From Streptomyces microflavus (lineage in GTDB: Bacteria; Actinomycetota; Actinomycetes; Streptomycetales; Streptomycetaceae): 64,000 bases of DNA. Positions 1 to 8,274 of the stretch are shown here, one piece after another. The position numbers were made by a program, and so were the translations under genes. The number at the start of each line of letters is the position of its first letter. Position 1 is the stretch's first letter. The notes beneath the pieces are model-generated. The model had not been told where the DNA came from and ran no database searches. It worked only from the letters and a program-made list of their open reading frames with translations. The stretch is from assembly GCF_014650075.1 (NCBI RefSeq), contig NZ_BMUG01000005.1:124001-188000 (forward strand), read 5' to 3'.

Positions 1-2
1 GG

Positions 3-1247
3 TTCACCAGCGAACTGGCCAACCGCAGAAGGCGGTTCCTCCTCTCCATCGGGCGCGTCACCCCCGGCAAGCTCTCCATGAGCGCCTGCGCGGTCGGCTC
101 CGCCCGGGTCACCCTCGCCATCGCCGTGCGGTACGCCGGACACCGGCTGGTCTCCGGATCGCGGGGCGCGCAGCGGGTGCCGGTCTACGCCCACCGCACC
201 CACCACGGCCCGCTGGCCGGGGCGATGGCCACCGTCTTCGCGATGAGCCTCCTCCACCGCAGGGCCCTGGACCGCTGGGAGTCCGCCCCCGCACCCGACC
301 GGGACGAGGCCGAGCGGCTGGTCGCCGTAGCCAAGGGGTGGATCACCTGGCGGGCGCGGGAGGTCATCGTCGAGTGCCGGGAGCGGTGCGGGGCGCAGGG
401 GCTGCTGGAGAACAACGGCATGACCGAGCTGTTCACCGGCATCGAGGGCGCGATCACCGCCGAGGGCGACAACCTCGCCGTCCACGCCAAGGCCGCCGCC
501 GAGATGCTGTTCAGCGTCACGGTCCGGGACGAGGACGAGGAGGAGGGGCCCGGCGAGCTGGACGACCCGCGCTTCCTCGGCCGACTGCTCGCGGCGGTGG
601 AGGACATCTGGTTCGACCGCGCCCGGGATCGGATCAGCGCCGCCCCGGCCGGTGACCCGCTCGGCCGGTGGAACGCCGCATCGGGTCCTGCGCTGCGCGG
701 GGTGGAGGCGTACGGCTACCGGCAGGCGAGCGAGGCGTACGCGCAGGCCGCGACCGCCCTGCCCGGGGGGCCGGCCCGTGAGCGGCTGACCGAACTGCAC
801 CGGCTCTTCGCCCTCCAGTGGGTCGCCCGCAACAGCGGTGACCTGCTGGCCGCCGGACGGCTGACCGCCGAACAGGTGTCCTCGCTGCCCGACGCGGTGG
901 AGCGGCTCATCGCGACCGTCGCCCGGCACGCCCCCGCGCTGGTGAAGTCGTTCGCGCTGCCGGAACGCCTGATGTCGGACTGGCCGATCGCCGGACCCGG
1001 TTACGCGGACGCCTACGACGATCCGGAGGGGTCCTGGCACCGGCACCGCAGGGCCGGGGTCGGGGGCCGCACGGTGGACTTCCGGCGGCCCGTCTGTGGC
1101 AGCAAACGGCGTCCGCTGCGCGAGAAGGTGGCGGCGCTCGGTACCCGCGGAGTGCTGCTGGCGTACTGGGGAACCACGTCCGTGCTCTCCCGGTGGTTCG
1201 AGAAGTCGCAGGTGAGCGTAGACGAATCGGTTCGCCCCAGGGCGTAA
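3..1247 (+). CDS. Acyl-CoA oxidase/dehydrogenase-like protein, 5' end missing
   Basis: The reading frame is open from the window edge, and the residues before the first internal ATG (GRVTPGKLSMSACAVGSARV) read like the central region of acyl-CoA oxidases, so the true start lies upstream. The helical C-terminal half contains the oxidase-like segment ITAEGDN. Family members are FAD flavoproteins that desaturate acyl-CoA or acyl-ACP thioesters. It is followed after about 130 bp by an acyl carrier protein and a ketosynthase on the same strand, so it probably acts on an ACP- or CoA-bound chain in a small acyl-assembly cluster continuing to the left. The direct repeats of GCTGCCGACGAG in the 1310-1345 spacer have no known role. 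The specific substrate cannot be read from sequence. Confidence 0.75.
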   Translation, partial: FTSELANRRRRFLLSIGRVTPGKLSMSACAVGSARVTLAIAVRYAGHRLVSGSRGAQRVPVYAHRTHHGPLAGAMATVFAMSLLHRRALDRWESAPAPDRDEAERLVAVAKGWITWRAREVIVECRERCGAQGLLENNGMTELFTGIEGAITAEGDNLAVHAKAAAEMLFSVTVRDEDEEEGPGELDDPRFLGRLLAAVEDIWFDRARDRISAAPAGDPLGRWNAASGPALRGVEAYGYRQASEAYAQAATALPGGPARERLTELHRLFALQWVARNSGDLLAAGRLTAEQVSSLPDAVERLIATVARHAPALVKSFALPERLMSDWPIAGPGYADAYDDPEGSWHRHRRAGVGGRTVDFRRPVCGSKRRPLREKVAALGTRGVLLAYWGTTSVLSRWFEKSQVSVDESVRPRA

Positions 1248-1378
1248 CCGGAAGATCGTCATCCAGTTACATCGGGCGGTGGGGTTGCGTTCAACTACCC
1301 GCCGTTCGTGAAGCTGCCGACGAGCCGCCGATGCGCTGCCGACGAGCAGTCGATGAGCTGTCGATGAGAGGAAACACC

Positions 1379-1660
1379 GTGAAGACCCAGACCATCCACC
1401 CGAAGATCACCGAGGTGCTGACCGAGACGTTCAAGGTGCCCGCAGCCGAAATCCTGCCGGAGTCCACGATGGACAGCCTGGAGATGGACTCCCTGGCGGT
1501 CGCCGAGTTCGCCGTCATCATCAAGGAGACCCTGGGCGTCGCCGCCGACTCCGAGAAGCTCTACAAGGACGCCACGCTCGCCGACATCTCCGCGTTCATC
1601 GACGTGGCCGTCGGCGGCGAGGCGGCAGGCAGTGCGGTGCCGGTGAGCAACACCCGATGA
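1379..1660 (+). CDS. Acyl carrier protein
   Basis: This 93-residue acidic protein has the size and helical pattern of a discrete ACP. The carrier serine lies in LEMDSLAVAEF (about residue 38), where phosphopantetheine would attach. GTG at 1379 is chosen because GAGAGG lies just upstream and the longer open frame upstream is not ACP-like. Its stop overlaps the ATG of the ketosynthase (ATGA), which indicates translational coupling. It probably carries the chain for the neighbouring ketosynthase and acyl-CoA-oxidase-like enzyme. It could belong to a secondary fatty-acid-like pathway rather than primary fatty acid synthesis, since no acetyl-CoA carboxylase or reductase genes are beside it. Confidence 0.85.
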   Translation: MKTQTIHPKITEVLTETFKVPAAEILPESTMDSLEMDSLAVAEFAVIIKETLGVAADSEKLYKDATLADISAFIDVAVGGEAAGSAVPVSNTR

Positions 1661-2880
1661 ACCGACCCGCCATCGCCGTCACCGGCCTGGGGATGATCAC
1701 CCCGGCCGGCCACACCACCGACACCACCTGGGACGGGATCTGCCGCGGCGAGTCCTTCGCGCGCACCGTCCCCGAACTGCACGGCTGCGCCGTCGACTTC
1801 GCCTGTACGGTCACCGGCATCGACCTGGACGGGGCGGTCGGCGGCCGCACCGCCTTCCGCATGGGCCGGTACGTCAAGTTCGCCGTCCTCGCCGCCCGGG
1901 AGGCGGTGACCGATGCCGGGCTCGACCCCGCCCACTGGGACGGCGCCCGCGTCGCCGTCGTCGTCGGCACCAGCAGCGGGGGATCCGCCGGACTCACCGA
2001 ACAGGCCGTCGCCCTGGAGCGGCGCGGCCCCGAGGCCACCTCGCCCTCGGGCATCCTGCTCACCATCCCGAGCATGCCCGCGGCCGAGATCGCCATCCAG
2101 ATGAAGGCCACGGGCCCCAGCCTGGCACCGTGCACCGCCTGTTCCTCCGGGGTGACCGCCCTCTCGGTGGCCCGCGACATGCTGGCGCTCGGGCAGTGCG
2201 ACATCGCGATCGCCGGAGCCACCGAGTCGATCGTCTTCCCGGTCGCCATGACCGGCTTCGCCCGCTCGGGCGCGGCGGCGCTGCGGGACGGGGACCCCGC
2301 CCGTCTCTGCCGTCCCTTCGCCGCCGACCGGGCCGGGCTCGTCATGGGCGAAGGCGCCGCGATCATGGTCCTGGAGCGGGTCGACGACGCCCGCGCCAGG
2401 GGAGCGGTCCCCCGGGCGCTGCTGGCCGGCACCGGCGCCACGACCGACGCCCACCACCCCACCAGTCCGCACCCCTCCGGGGCGGTCGCCCAGGCCGCCG
2501 TGGACGCGGCACTGGCCGACGCGGGCTGGCGGGCCGAGGACGTCGACCACGTCAACGCGCACGGGACCTCGACCCCTCTTAACGACGCGACGGAAGCCGC
2601 TCTCATCGGCCGGGCCTACCCGCACCGGCCGCCCGTCACCGCCCCCAAGGGCGTCCTGGGCCACTGCATGGGGGCGGCCGGTGCCATCGAGGCGGGGCTG
2701 ACCGTCCTGACGCTCCAGCACGGCATCGTCCCGCCGATCGCGAACCTGGACGCCCCTGACCCCGGGTTCGCCATCGACTGCGTCACCAAGATCCCGCGTG
2801 AGCTGCCCGTACGACGGGCCGTCAGCCACTCCTTCGGGTTCGGCGGACAGAACGCGGTGATCGCCCTGCAGGCTCCGTAA
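1657..2880 (+). CDS. Beta-ketoacyl-ACP synthase II-type ketosynthase
   Basis: The 407-residue protein has a complete Cys-His-His ketosynthase triad: the nucleophile in TACSSGVTAL, the first histidine in NAHGTSTPLND and the second in KGVLGHCMGAAGA. It ends with the usual GFGGQNA glycine-rich segment. It condenses an acyl chain with malonyl-ACP. It is translationally coupled to the ACP gene (ATGA) and is the last gene of this small cluster, with a strong stem-loop following. Length and motifs fit the FabF family; the partner acyl-CoA oxidase suggests a specialised acyl product, but this is inference. Confidence 0.9.
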   Translation: MNRPAIAVTGLGMITPAGHTTDTTWDGICRGESFARTVPELHGCAVDFACTVTGIDLDGAVGGRTAFRMGRYVKFAVLAAREAVTDAGLDPAHWDGARVAVVVGTSSGGSAGLTEQAVALERRGPEATSPSGILLTIPSMPAAEIAIQMKATGPSLAPCTACSSGVTALSVARDMLALGQCDIAIAGATESIVFPVAMTGFARSGAAALRDGDPARLCRPFAADRAGLVMGEGAAIMVLERVDDARARGAVPRALLAGTGATTDAHHPTSPHPSGAVAQAAVDAALADAGWRAEDVDHVNAHGTSTPLNDATEAALIGRAYPHRPPVTAPKGVLGHCMGAAGAIEAGLTVLTLQHGIVPPIANLDAPDPGFAIDCVTKIPRELPVRRAVSHSFGFGGQNAVIALQAP

Positions 2881-2889
2881 AAGGGGCGG

Positions 2890-2932
2890 CCGGGCCGGTG
2901 CGGCGGGACGATCCCGCGCCGCACCGGCCCGG
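2890..2932 (+). terminator. Stem-loop terminator after the ketosynthase gene
   Basis: Perfect 16-bp arms (2890-2905 and 2917-2932) enclose an 11-nt loop ten bases after the ketosynthase stop codon. There is no U-tract, which is common in Streptomyces. It separates the ketosynthase transcript from the cobalamin riboswitch that begins about 40 bp later. Confidence 0.75.
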
Positions 2933-2971
2933 CAGGGACCGGTACACGCACTGGCTCTGAGCTGCGCGAAG

Positions 2972-3152
2972 GCCCGTGATAGCTTGCCGGGGCCAGTCGA
3001 ACCCCAGCGACGGGGTCAGGGAATCCGGTGCGAGACCGGAACTGACGCGCAGCGGTGAGGGGGACGGGCGGGGCCACGGCCACTGGAGCACACACGTGCT
3101 CCGGGAAGGCGTCCCGCCCGGACGAACCCGAGTCCGAAGACCTGCTGGCACC
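2972..3152 (+). promoter_or_regulatory. Cobalamin (AdoCbl) riboswitch
   Basis: The leader contains the conserved blocks of the cobalamin riboswitch in order: GGGAATCCGGTG with its CCGG partner, CTGACGCGCAGCGGTGAG, CCACTGG, a central GGGAAGGC box, and AGTCCGAAGACCTGC near the 3' end. It lies directly upstream of the substrate-binding protein of an ABC importer, which identifies that importer as a B12 or corrinoid transporter repressed by adenosylcobalamin. The 5' boundary is approximate. Confidence 0.92.
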
Positions 3153-3225
3153 CGCGCCCCGCACCGGGGGCACGGGAACCGTACGACGGGCTCCGCGGCT
3201 GGGCCCAGAGACACCGAGGTCCTCC

Positions 3226-4275
3226 GTGCTGTCCAAGGCCACCCCTGCCCCGATACGCCCCGCCGCCCTGCTCGTGGCGGGACTCGTCCTGCTCACGGCC
3301 TGCGGCGGCGGATCCACCGCCCCGTCCGCCGACGGCGGCGACAAGGCCGACGGCTTTCCGCTCACCCTCAAGAACTGCGGGCGCACCGTCACCGTGAAGG
3401 CGCCGCCCCAGCGGGCCGTCTCGGTCGACCAGGGCTCGACGGAGATCCTGCTCTCCCTCGGCCTCGCCGACCGGATCGCGGCCACCGCCACCTGGAGCGA
3501 CCCGGTCATGAAGGGCCTGGAGAAGGCCAATGCGGGCGTCGAGCGCATCTCCGACAACCGGCCCTCCTCGGAGAAGGTCCTCGACAAGGAGCCCGACTTC
3601 CTCAGCGCCTCCTTCGCCTCCACCCTCGCCAAGGGCGGTGTCGCCCCCCGCGAACAGTTCGAGAAGCTGGGCGTCCCCACCTACATCTCGCCCGCCGACT
3701 GCATCGGCAAGGACAACAGCGGTGGCGGCGACGGAGCCCGTACCGAGCCCCTCACCATGGACAGCGTCTACACCGAAGTCCGCGAACTGGCCCAGGTGTT
3801 CGGCGTCCCCGAGCGCGGCGACGCCCTGGTGGAGAAGCTCCGGGCCCGGGTGGCGAAGGCCACCGACGGCATCGACGCCTCGAACGCCTCCCTCCTCTAC
3901 TGGTTCTCCGACTCCAAGGCCCCCTACCTCGCGGGCTGCTGCGGCGCCCCCGGCGTCATCACCCGGGAGCTCGGCGCGAAGAACGTCTTCGACGACACCC
4001 ACGACGAATGGCCCCAGATCAGCTGGGAGACCGTCGCCGACCGCAACCCCGACGTCCTGGTCATCGGCGACCTGAGCCGCACGATCCAGACCGCCGAGAG
4101 CGCCGAGAAGAAGATCGAGTTCCTGGAGTCCAACCCGGTCACGAAGACCATGGACGCCGTGAAGAACCGCCGGTACGTGCTGCTCAGCGGCCAGGCCATG
4201 AACCCCACGATCCGGACCGTCGAGGGACTGGAGCGCGTCGCCGCCGGGCTGCGCGACTTCGGGCTCACGGGGTGA
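3226..4275 (+). CDS. btuF: Cobalamin ABC transporter substrate-binding lipoprotein
   Basis: The 349-residue protein begins with a lipoprotein signal peptide ending in the lipobox LTAC (about residues 22-25) and continues as a periplasmic-binding-protein class III fold (PQRAVSVDQGSTEILLSLGL near the start of the mature domain). The start GTG at 3226 is chosen because it places the signal peptide at the N-terminus; upstream in-frame sequence is the riboswitch. This family binds metal chelates such as siderophores or B12; the cobalamin riboswitch decides in favour of corrinoids. It overlaps the permease start (GTGA). Confidence 0.88.
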   Translation: MLSKATPAPIRPAALLVAGLVLLTACGGGSTAPSADGGDKADGFPLTLKNCGRTVTVKAPPQRAVSVDQGSTEILLSLGLADRIAATATWSDPVMKGLEKANAGVERISDNRPSSEKVLDKEPDFLSASFASTLAKGGVAPREQFEKLGVPTYISPADCIGKDNSGGGDGARTEPLTMDSVYTEVRELAQVFGVPERGDALVEKLRARVAKATDGIDASNASLLYWFSDSKAPYLAGCCGAPGVITRELGAKNVFDDTHDEWPQISWETVADRNPDVLVIGDLSRTIQTAESAEKKIEFLESNPVTKTMDAVKNRRYVLLSGQAMNPTIRTVEGLERVAAGLRDFGLTG

Positions 4276-5372
4276 GCGGCGGGCATCCGACGGTGAAGGC
4301 TCGCGAGGTGAGCGGCGGCAGCCCGACGGTGGAGCGGCCCACTGAGGTACGGCGGGTCGGCGCGCCGGTCCAGGCGCTGATCTGGACCGGCGGACTCCTG
4401 CTCCTGCTGCTCTCCGTCGCCGTCGCCGTCACGATCGGGCCCGCCCGGATCTCCGTCCCCGACGTCTGGTCCGCCGTCGCCTCCCACCTCGGCTTCGGCG
4501 CATCGGAGCTGAGCCCGATCCGGGACGGCATCATCTGGAACCTGCGCATGCCCCGCACCCTGCTCGCCGCCGTGTGCGGCGCGGGACTCGCGGTGTGCGG
4601 CACGGTGATGCAGTCCCTGCTGCGCAACCCGCTCGCCGACCCCTTCGTCCTCGGCGTCTCCTCCGGGGCCTCCACGGGGGCGGTCGTGGTGGTCGTCCTC
4701 GGCGTCGGCGGGGGAGCGGTGTCGCTGTCGGCCGGGGCCTTCGCCGGGGCCATCTGCTCGTTCGCCCTGGTCATGCTCCTCAGCCACACCCTCGGCGCCA
4801 CCACCGACCGGGTGGTGCTCTCCGGGGTCGCCGCGATGCAGCTCTTCTCCGCCCTGACCTCCTTCGTCGTCATGACCTCCGCCGACGCCGAGCAGACCCG
4901 CGGGGTGCTGTTCTGGCTCCTCGGCTCGCTCAGCGGCGTCGGCTGGAGCGAGGTCGCCCTCTGCACCGCCGTCCTCGCCGGCTGCCTGGTGGTCTGCCTG
5001 GCCCACGCCCGTACGCTCGACGCCTTCGCCTTCGGGCAGGACGCCGCCGCCGCGCTCGGCGTCAATGTAGCCCGCACCCGGATCGTGCTGCTGTGCACCA
5101 CCGCCCTGCTGACCGCGGCCCTCGTCAGCTCGGCCGGGGCGATCGGCTTCGTCGGCCTGGTGCTCCCGCACGCGGCCCGCGCCCTCACCGGCTCCGGGCA
5201 CCGGCGGCTGCTGCCGGTCACCGCACTCGCCGGGGCCGTCTTCCTGGTCTGGGTCGACACCCTCGCCCGCACGGTCCTGGACCCGCAGGAGGTGCCCGTC
5301 GGCGTGGTCACCGCGCTGATCGGCGTCCCCGCGTTCGTCCTCGTCCTGTACCGCACCCGGAGTACGTCATGA
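4272..5372 (+). CDS. btuC: Cobalamin ABC transporter permease (FecCD/BtuC family)
   Basis: The 366-residue membrane protein has the multiple hydrophobic segments and conserved FecCD signatures (LRMPRTLLAAVCGAGLAVCG; NPLADPFVLGVSSGAS; GAIGFVGLVLPHAARALTG). GTG at 4272 overlaps the btuF stop codon as GTGA, giving translational coupling. The longer open frame upstream reads through btuF in another frame and is not real. It forms the transmembrane path for corrinoid import with BtuF and BtuD. Confidence 0.9.
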   Translation: MSGGHPTVKAREVSGGSPTVERPTEVRRVGAPVQALIWTGGLLLLLLSVAVAVTIGPARISVPDVWSAVASHLGFGASELSPIRDGIIWNLRMPRTLLAAVCGAGLAVCGTVMQSLLRNPLADPFVLGVSSGASTGAVVVVVLGVGGGAVSLSAGAFAGAICSFALVMLLSHTLGATTDRVVLSGVAAMQLFSALTSFVVMTSADAEQTRGVLFWLLGSLSGVGWSEVALCTAVLAGCLVVCLAHARTLDAFAFGQDAAAALGVNVARTRIVLLCTTALLTAALVSSAGAIGFVGLVLPHAARALTGSGHRRLLPVTALAGAVFLVWVDTLARTVLDPQEVPVGVVTALIGVPAFVLVLYRTRSTS

Positions 5373-6148
5373 GCGCTTCCACGGGCCTGCGCGCCGAGCG
5401 GGTCGGCCGGGCGGCCGGCGGCCGGCTCATCCTCGACGGGGTGGACATCACCCCGCCGCCCGGCGCCACCGTCGGACTGCTCGGCCCCAACGGCTCGGGC
5501 AAATCGACCCTGTTGAGGATCCTCGCGGGCCTCCTCGCCCCCGACACCGGCGTCGTCACCCTCGACGGCGACCCCCTCGCCGGTCTCGGCCGCCGCACCG
5601 TGGCCCGCCGGATCGCCGTGGTCGACCAGCACGCCGTCACCCAGGTCGACCTCAGCGTCCTGGACGTCGTACGCCTCGGCCGCATCCCGCACCGCCGCGC
5701 CTGGTCCGCCCCGGACCGCGCGGACGAGGAGGCCGTCACCGACGCCCTGCGGCGCACCGGCCTCGCGGACCGGGCCGCCCAGTCCTGGCACACCCTGTCC
5801 GGCGGCGAACGCCAGCGCGTCCAGATCGCCCGCGCACTGGCCCAGCAGCCCCGCGAACTCCTCCTGGACGAGCCGACGAACCACCTGGACATCCAGCACC
5901 AGCTGGAACTGCTCGCCCTGGTCGCCGAACTGCCCCTCACCAGCGTCATCGCCCTGCACGACCTCAACCTCGCCGCGATGTTCTGCGACCGGATCACCGT
6001 GATGAAGGCGGGCCGGGTGGTCGCGGGCGGCACCCCGGCCGAGGTCATCACCGAGGAACTCATCGAGGACGTCTACGGGGTCCGGGCGGTCGTCACCCCG
6101 GACGGGCCGGACGGACGTCCCTCGGTACGGTTCCTGCCGCGCCGCTGA
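5369..6148 (+). CDS. btuD: Cobalamin ABC transporter ATP-binding protein
   Basis: The 259-residue ATPase has Walker A GPNGSGKST (about residue 38), signature LSGGERQR, Walker B LLLDEPTNHLD and the switch histidine in IALHDLN. ATG at 5369 overlaps the permease stop. It energises corrinoid import by BtuFC. A long stem-loop follows before the convergent PRC-barrel gene. Confidence 0.9.
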   Translation: MSASTGLRAERVGRAAGGRLILDGVDITPPPGATVGLLGPNGSGKSTLLRILAGLLAPDTGVVTLDGDPLAGLGRRTVARRIAVVDQHAVTQVDLSVLDVVRLGRIPHRRAWSAPDRADEEAVTDALRRTGLADRAAQSWHTLSGGERQRVQIARALAQQPRELLLDEPTNHLDIQHQLELLALVAELPLTSVIALHDLNLAAMFCDRITVMKAGRVVAGGTPAEVITEELIEDVYGVRAVVTPDGPDGRPSVRFLPRR

Positions 6149-6205
6149 CCGCGAGGCCAGGGCCGCGCCGCTGACCGCCGGCGACCCGGCCCCGCCCCGC
6201 ACAGC

Positions 6206-6243
6206 CCTCCGGGCGGACCCGTTCGCACGGGCCCGCCCGGAGG
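6206..6243. terminator. Bidirectional stem-loop between convergent genes
   Basis: An 11-bp stem, a single A-C mismatch and a further 4 bp enclose the 6-nt loop TTCGCA. It lies between btuD (plus) and the PRC-barrel gene (minus), so it can terminate both transcripts. Confidence 0.7.
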
Positions 6244-6289
6244 CCGAGGACATGGGAGCGGCCTTCCGGCCGCCGAAGGGGGTACGCCG

Positions 6290-7285
6290 TCAGCGACGGC
6301 GTCCCTGGCCGAACTCGCCACCGGTGTCCTTGCCGGTGTCCATGTCCTTGCCGTCGCCGTAGTCGATCTTCTCCTTGCGGATCTCGGCGGAGACTTCCTT
6401 CTGCTCGGTGACCTTGTTGGTCTCCAGGCGGACCCGCTCCACCGGGACGGCCTCCTTGCGGACGGTGGCGCGCTCCGCGTGCAGGGTGACCTCCACGTCC
6501 TGCTCGCCGAAGTCCGTGGTGCCGGTCACCTTCTCGCCGGGCCGCAGCGGCTCGCGGACCACCCGCACCTCCTCGTGGGAGACCGGCACGGACCGGGTGA
6601 CCTCCTCGGTCACCACGTACTTGTGCAGCCTCGCCCGGCCGCTCTCGTACTCCTCCGTACCGACGTGCAGCTGCTCCTCGGAGCGGATCATCTCCTCCTT
6701 GCCGCTCAGGTCGGCGGCCCGGGACGTCCCCGCTCCGGCGCCCGCCAGCGGACGGGACGTGGCGGACATGTCCGTGTCGCGGTGCTTGCCCGTACCGGCC
6801 ATGCCTGCTGCTCCGGTCGCCTTGGCGTTTGGCGGCGTGCCCGTGCCACGGGCCGCACCTGCCGCACCCGCACCGGCCGCGCCCATGGCGCCCGTTCCGG
6901 CGACTGTCCGGGCGTCGGCACCGGTGCCGGTGCCCTTGCCGGTGTCACCGAGGTTGCCGGACTTCCTGGTCAGGCCGTAGTGCCGGTAGAGCTCCTCCTC
7001 CTCGGCGACGGAGAGGTGCGCGTCCGCGTCCACGCGGGGCGCCTCCTTGACCGTGTCCTTGGAGTGCGAGACGTGCAGGTCGGAGCCCACTCGACGGGCC
7101 CCGGCGAGCGGTACGAAGCTCTCCTTCATGCCGAACATGCCGGTCTTGACCGTGACCCAGTCGGGCTTGCCGGTGTCGTCGTCGACGTACACCCGGCCCA
7201 CACTGCCGACCTTCTCGCCCTCGTTGTCGTACACGGTCAGACCGTCGAGCTCTCCGGAATCCGTGAAACCGTCAGCGGCTCCCAT
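6290..7285 (-). CDS. PRC-barrel and DUF2382 (YsnF-type) stress protein
   Basis: This 331-residue soluble protein has two domains. Residues about 8-75 form a PRC-barrel (GLTVYDNEGEKVGSVGRVYV), and the C-terminal part carries the DUF2382 pattern (EEQLHVGTE, VTEEVTRSVPVSHEEVRVVREP). A low-complexity Gly/Ala/Thr linker joins them. The start at 7285 is chosen because GAGGAGGG lies six bases upstream and the PRC domain begins immediately. Such proteins are often stress-induced in actinobacteria, sometimes under SigB-family control, and a SigB/SigF-like sigma gene lies about 5 kb away. The biochemical role is unknown. Confidence 0.8.
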   Translation of the reverse strand: MGAADGFTDSGELDGLTVYDNEGEKVGSVGRVYVDDDTGKPDWVTVKTGMFGMKESFVPLAGARRVGSDLHVSHSKDTVKEAPRVDADAHLSVAEEEELYRHYGLTRKSGNLGDTGKGTGTGADARTVAGTGAMGAAGAGAAGAARGTGTPPNAKATGAAGMAGTGKHRDTDMSATSRPLAGAGAGTSRAADLSGKEEMIRSEEQLHVGTEEYESGRARLHKYVVTEEVTRSVPVSHEEVRVVREPLRPGEKVTGTTDFGEQDVEVTLHAERATVRKEAVPVERVRLETNKVTEQKEVSAEIRKEKIDYGDGKDMDTGKDTGGEFGQGRRR

Positions 7286-7503
7286 AACCGAACCCTCCTC
7301 GCTGGGCGCGCCCTGTGGGTGGCTCCACCAGATGTGGCACGTCCGGCTTCCATCGCGCCTCACCCGGTTGGACGCTGCAACCGCCCGGCCACCCGGCCGA
7401 AGGGGCCCCGGAGGCCCGGCGGTCCCTCCTGGCCCCGTACGAGGGCGCTGGGCGGCCCCCGGATCAGTTAGGCCAATCGGGTGAGCGGATACGGGGCCCG
7501 CAT

Positions 7504-8268
7504 ATGATCGGCGGAGCACGGCAGCCCCGGGAGGACGGGCCACCGCCGGTCCCGCCGAGCCACCAGGGGTGCGCCATCCGTTCCGTACGCGTCCAGCTGC
7601 CCGCCCGGCGCAGGGAACCGGCCGGTGAACTGCGCGCGGAACTGCGCGACCGGCACGAGGACGGACACCACCTCCACCACCTCGTCTGGCGGCTGGCCCC
7701 CTCCCTGCGGGTCTGCAGCAGCGCGGTGCTCGGCGGCGGCATCGGCCCCCGCGCCTGGATCCTCAACGCCCAGGTCCCCGGCGGCTACCCACGCCTCGAC
7801 CCGGACCGCCACCTCGCCGAGATCGCCGCCGCCGAGGGGCTCAGCGGCCCGGGCGCCGGGCTGATGACCGCCGCCGAGGTCGCCGCGTACACGACCGGCC
7901 ACGACGGCGGTGTCACCGCGACCGTCACCACGGGCCTGGGCGTACGGGGCTGGGCGGCGGCCCCCGCGAGCGCCACCCACGCCCCGCACCGGCCGGGCAC
8001 GGTCAACATCGTCGTCACGCTCCCCACCGCGCTCTCCGACGCCGCCCTGGTCAACGCCGTCGCCACCGCCACCGAGGCCAAGGTGCAGGCCCTCCTGGAC
8101 GCCGGACTCGACTGCTCGGGCACCCCCACGGACGCCGTGTGCGTCGCCGCCCCCGAGCCGGGGCCCGACGGCGGCGAACCCTTCGCCGGACCCCGCTCCG
8201 CCTGGGGCGCGCGGATCGCCCGCGCCGTGCACACGGCCGTACTGGCGGGGGCCCGTACAGCGCGGTGA
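7504..8268 (+). CDS. cbiZ: Adenosylcobinamide amidohydrolase
   Basis: The 254-residue product matches the CbiZ family: SSAVLGGGIGPRAWILNAQV, MTAAEV, TTGLGVRGWAA, and GTVNIVVTLPTALSDAALVN followed by GTPTDAVCVA. CbiZ cleaves the aminopropanol chain of adenosylcobinamide to give adenosylcobyric acid, allowing salvage of imported corrinoids. Its location close to the riboswitch-controlled btuFCD operon supports this call. The start ATG at 7504 is the first that leaves the family core intact, but no strong ribosome site precedes it, so the N-terminus is uncertain. It is convergent with the sulfite-oxidase-like gene, 6 bp apart. Confidence 0.85.
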   Translation: MIGGARQPREDGPPPVPPSHQGCAIRSVRVQLPARRREPAGELRAELRDRHEDGHHLHHLVWRLAPSLRVCSSAVLGGGIGPRAWILNAQVPGGYPRLDPDRHLAEIAAAEGLSGPGAGLMTAAEVAAYTTGHDGGVTATVTTGLGVRGWAAAPASATHAPHRPGTVNIVVTLPTALSDAALVNAVATATEAKVQALLDAGLDCSGTPTDAVCVAAPEPGPDGGEPFAGPRSAWGARIARAVHTAVLAGARTAR

Positions 8269-8274
8269 CGGGGC

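Noticed and set aside
3924..5201. Long minus-strand open frames opposite btuC and similar frames elsewhere.
   Set aside because: They are shadows of high-GC coding DNA with no recognisable domains, and lie under well-supported genes.
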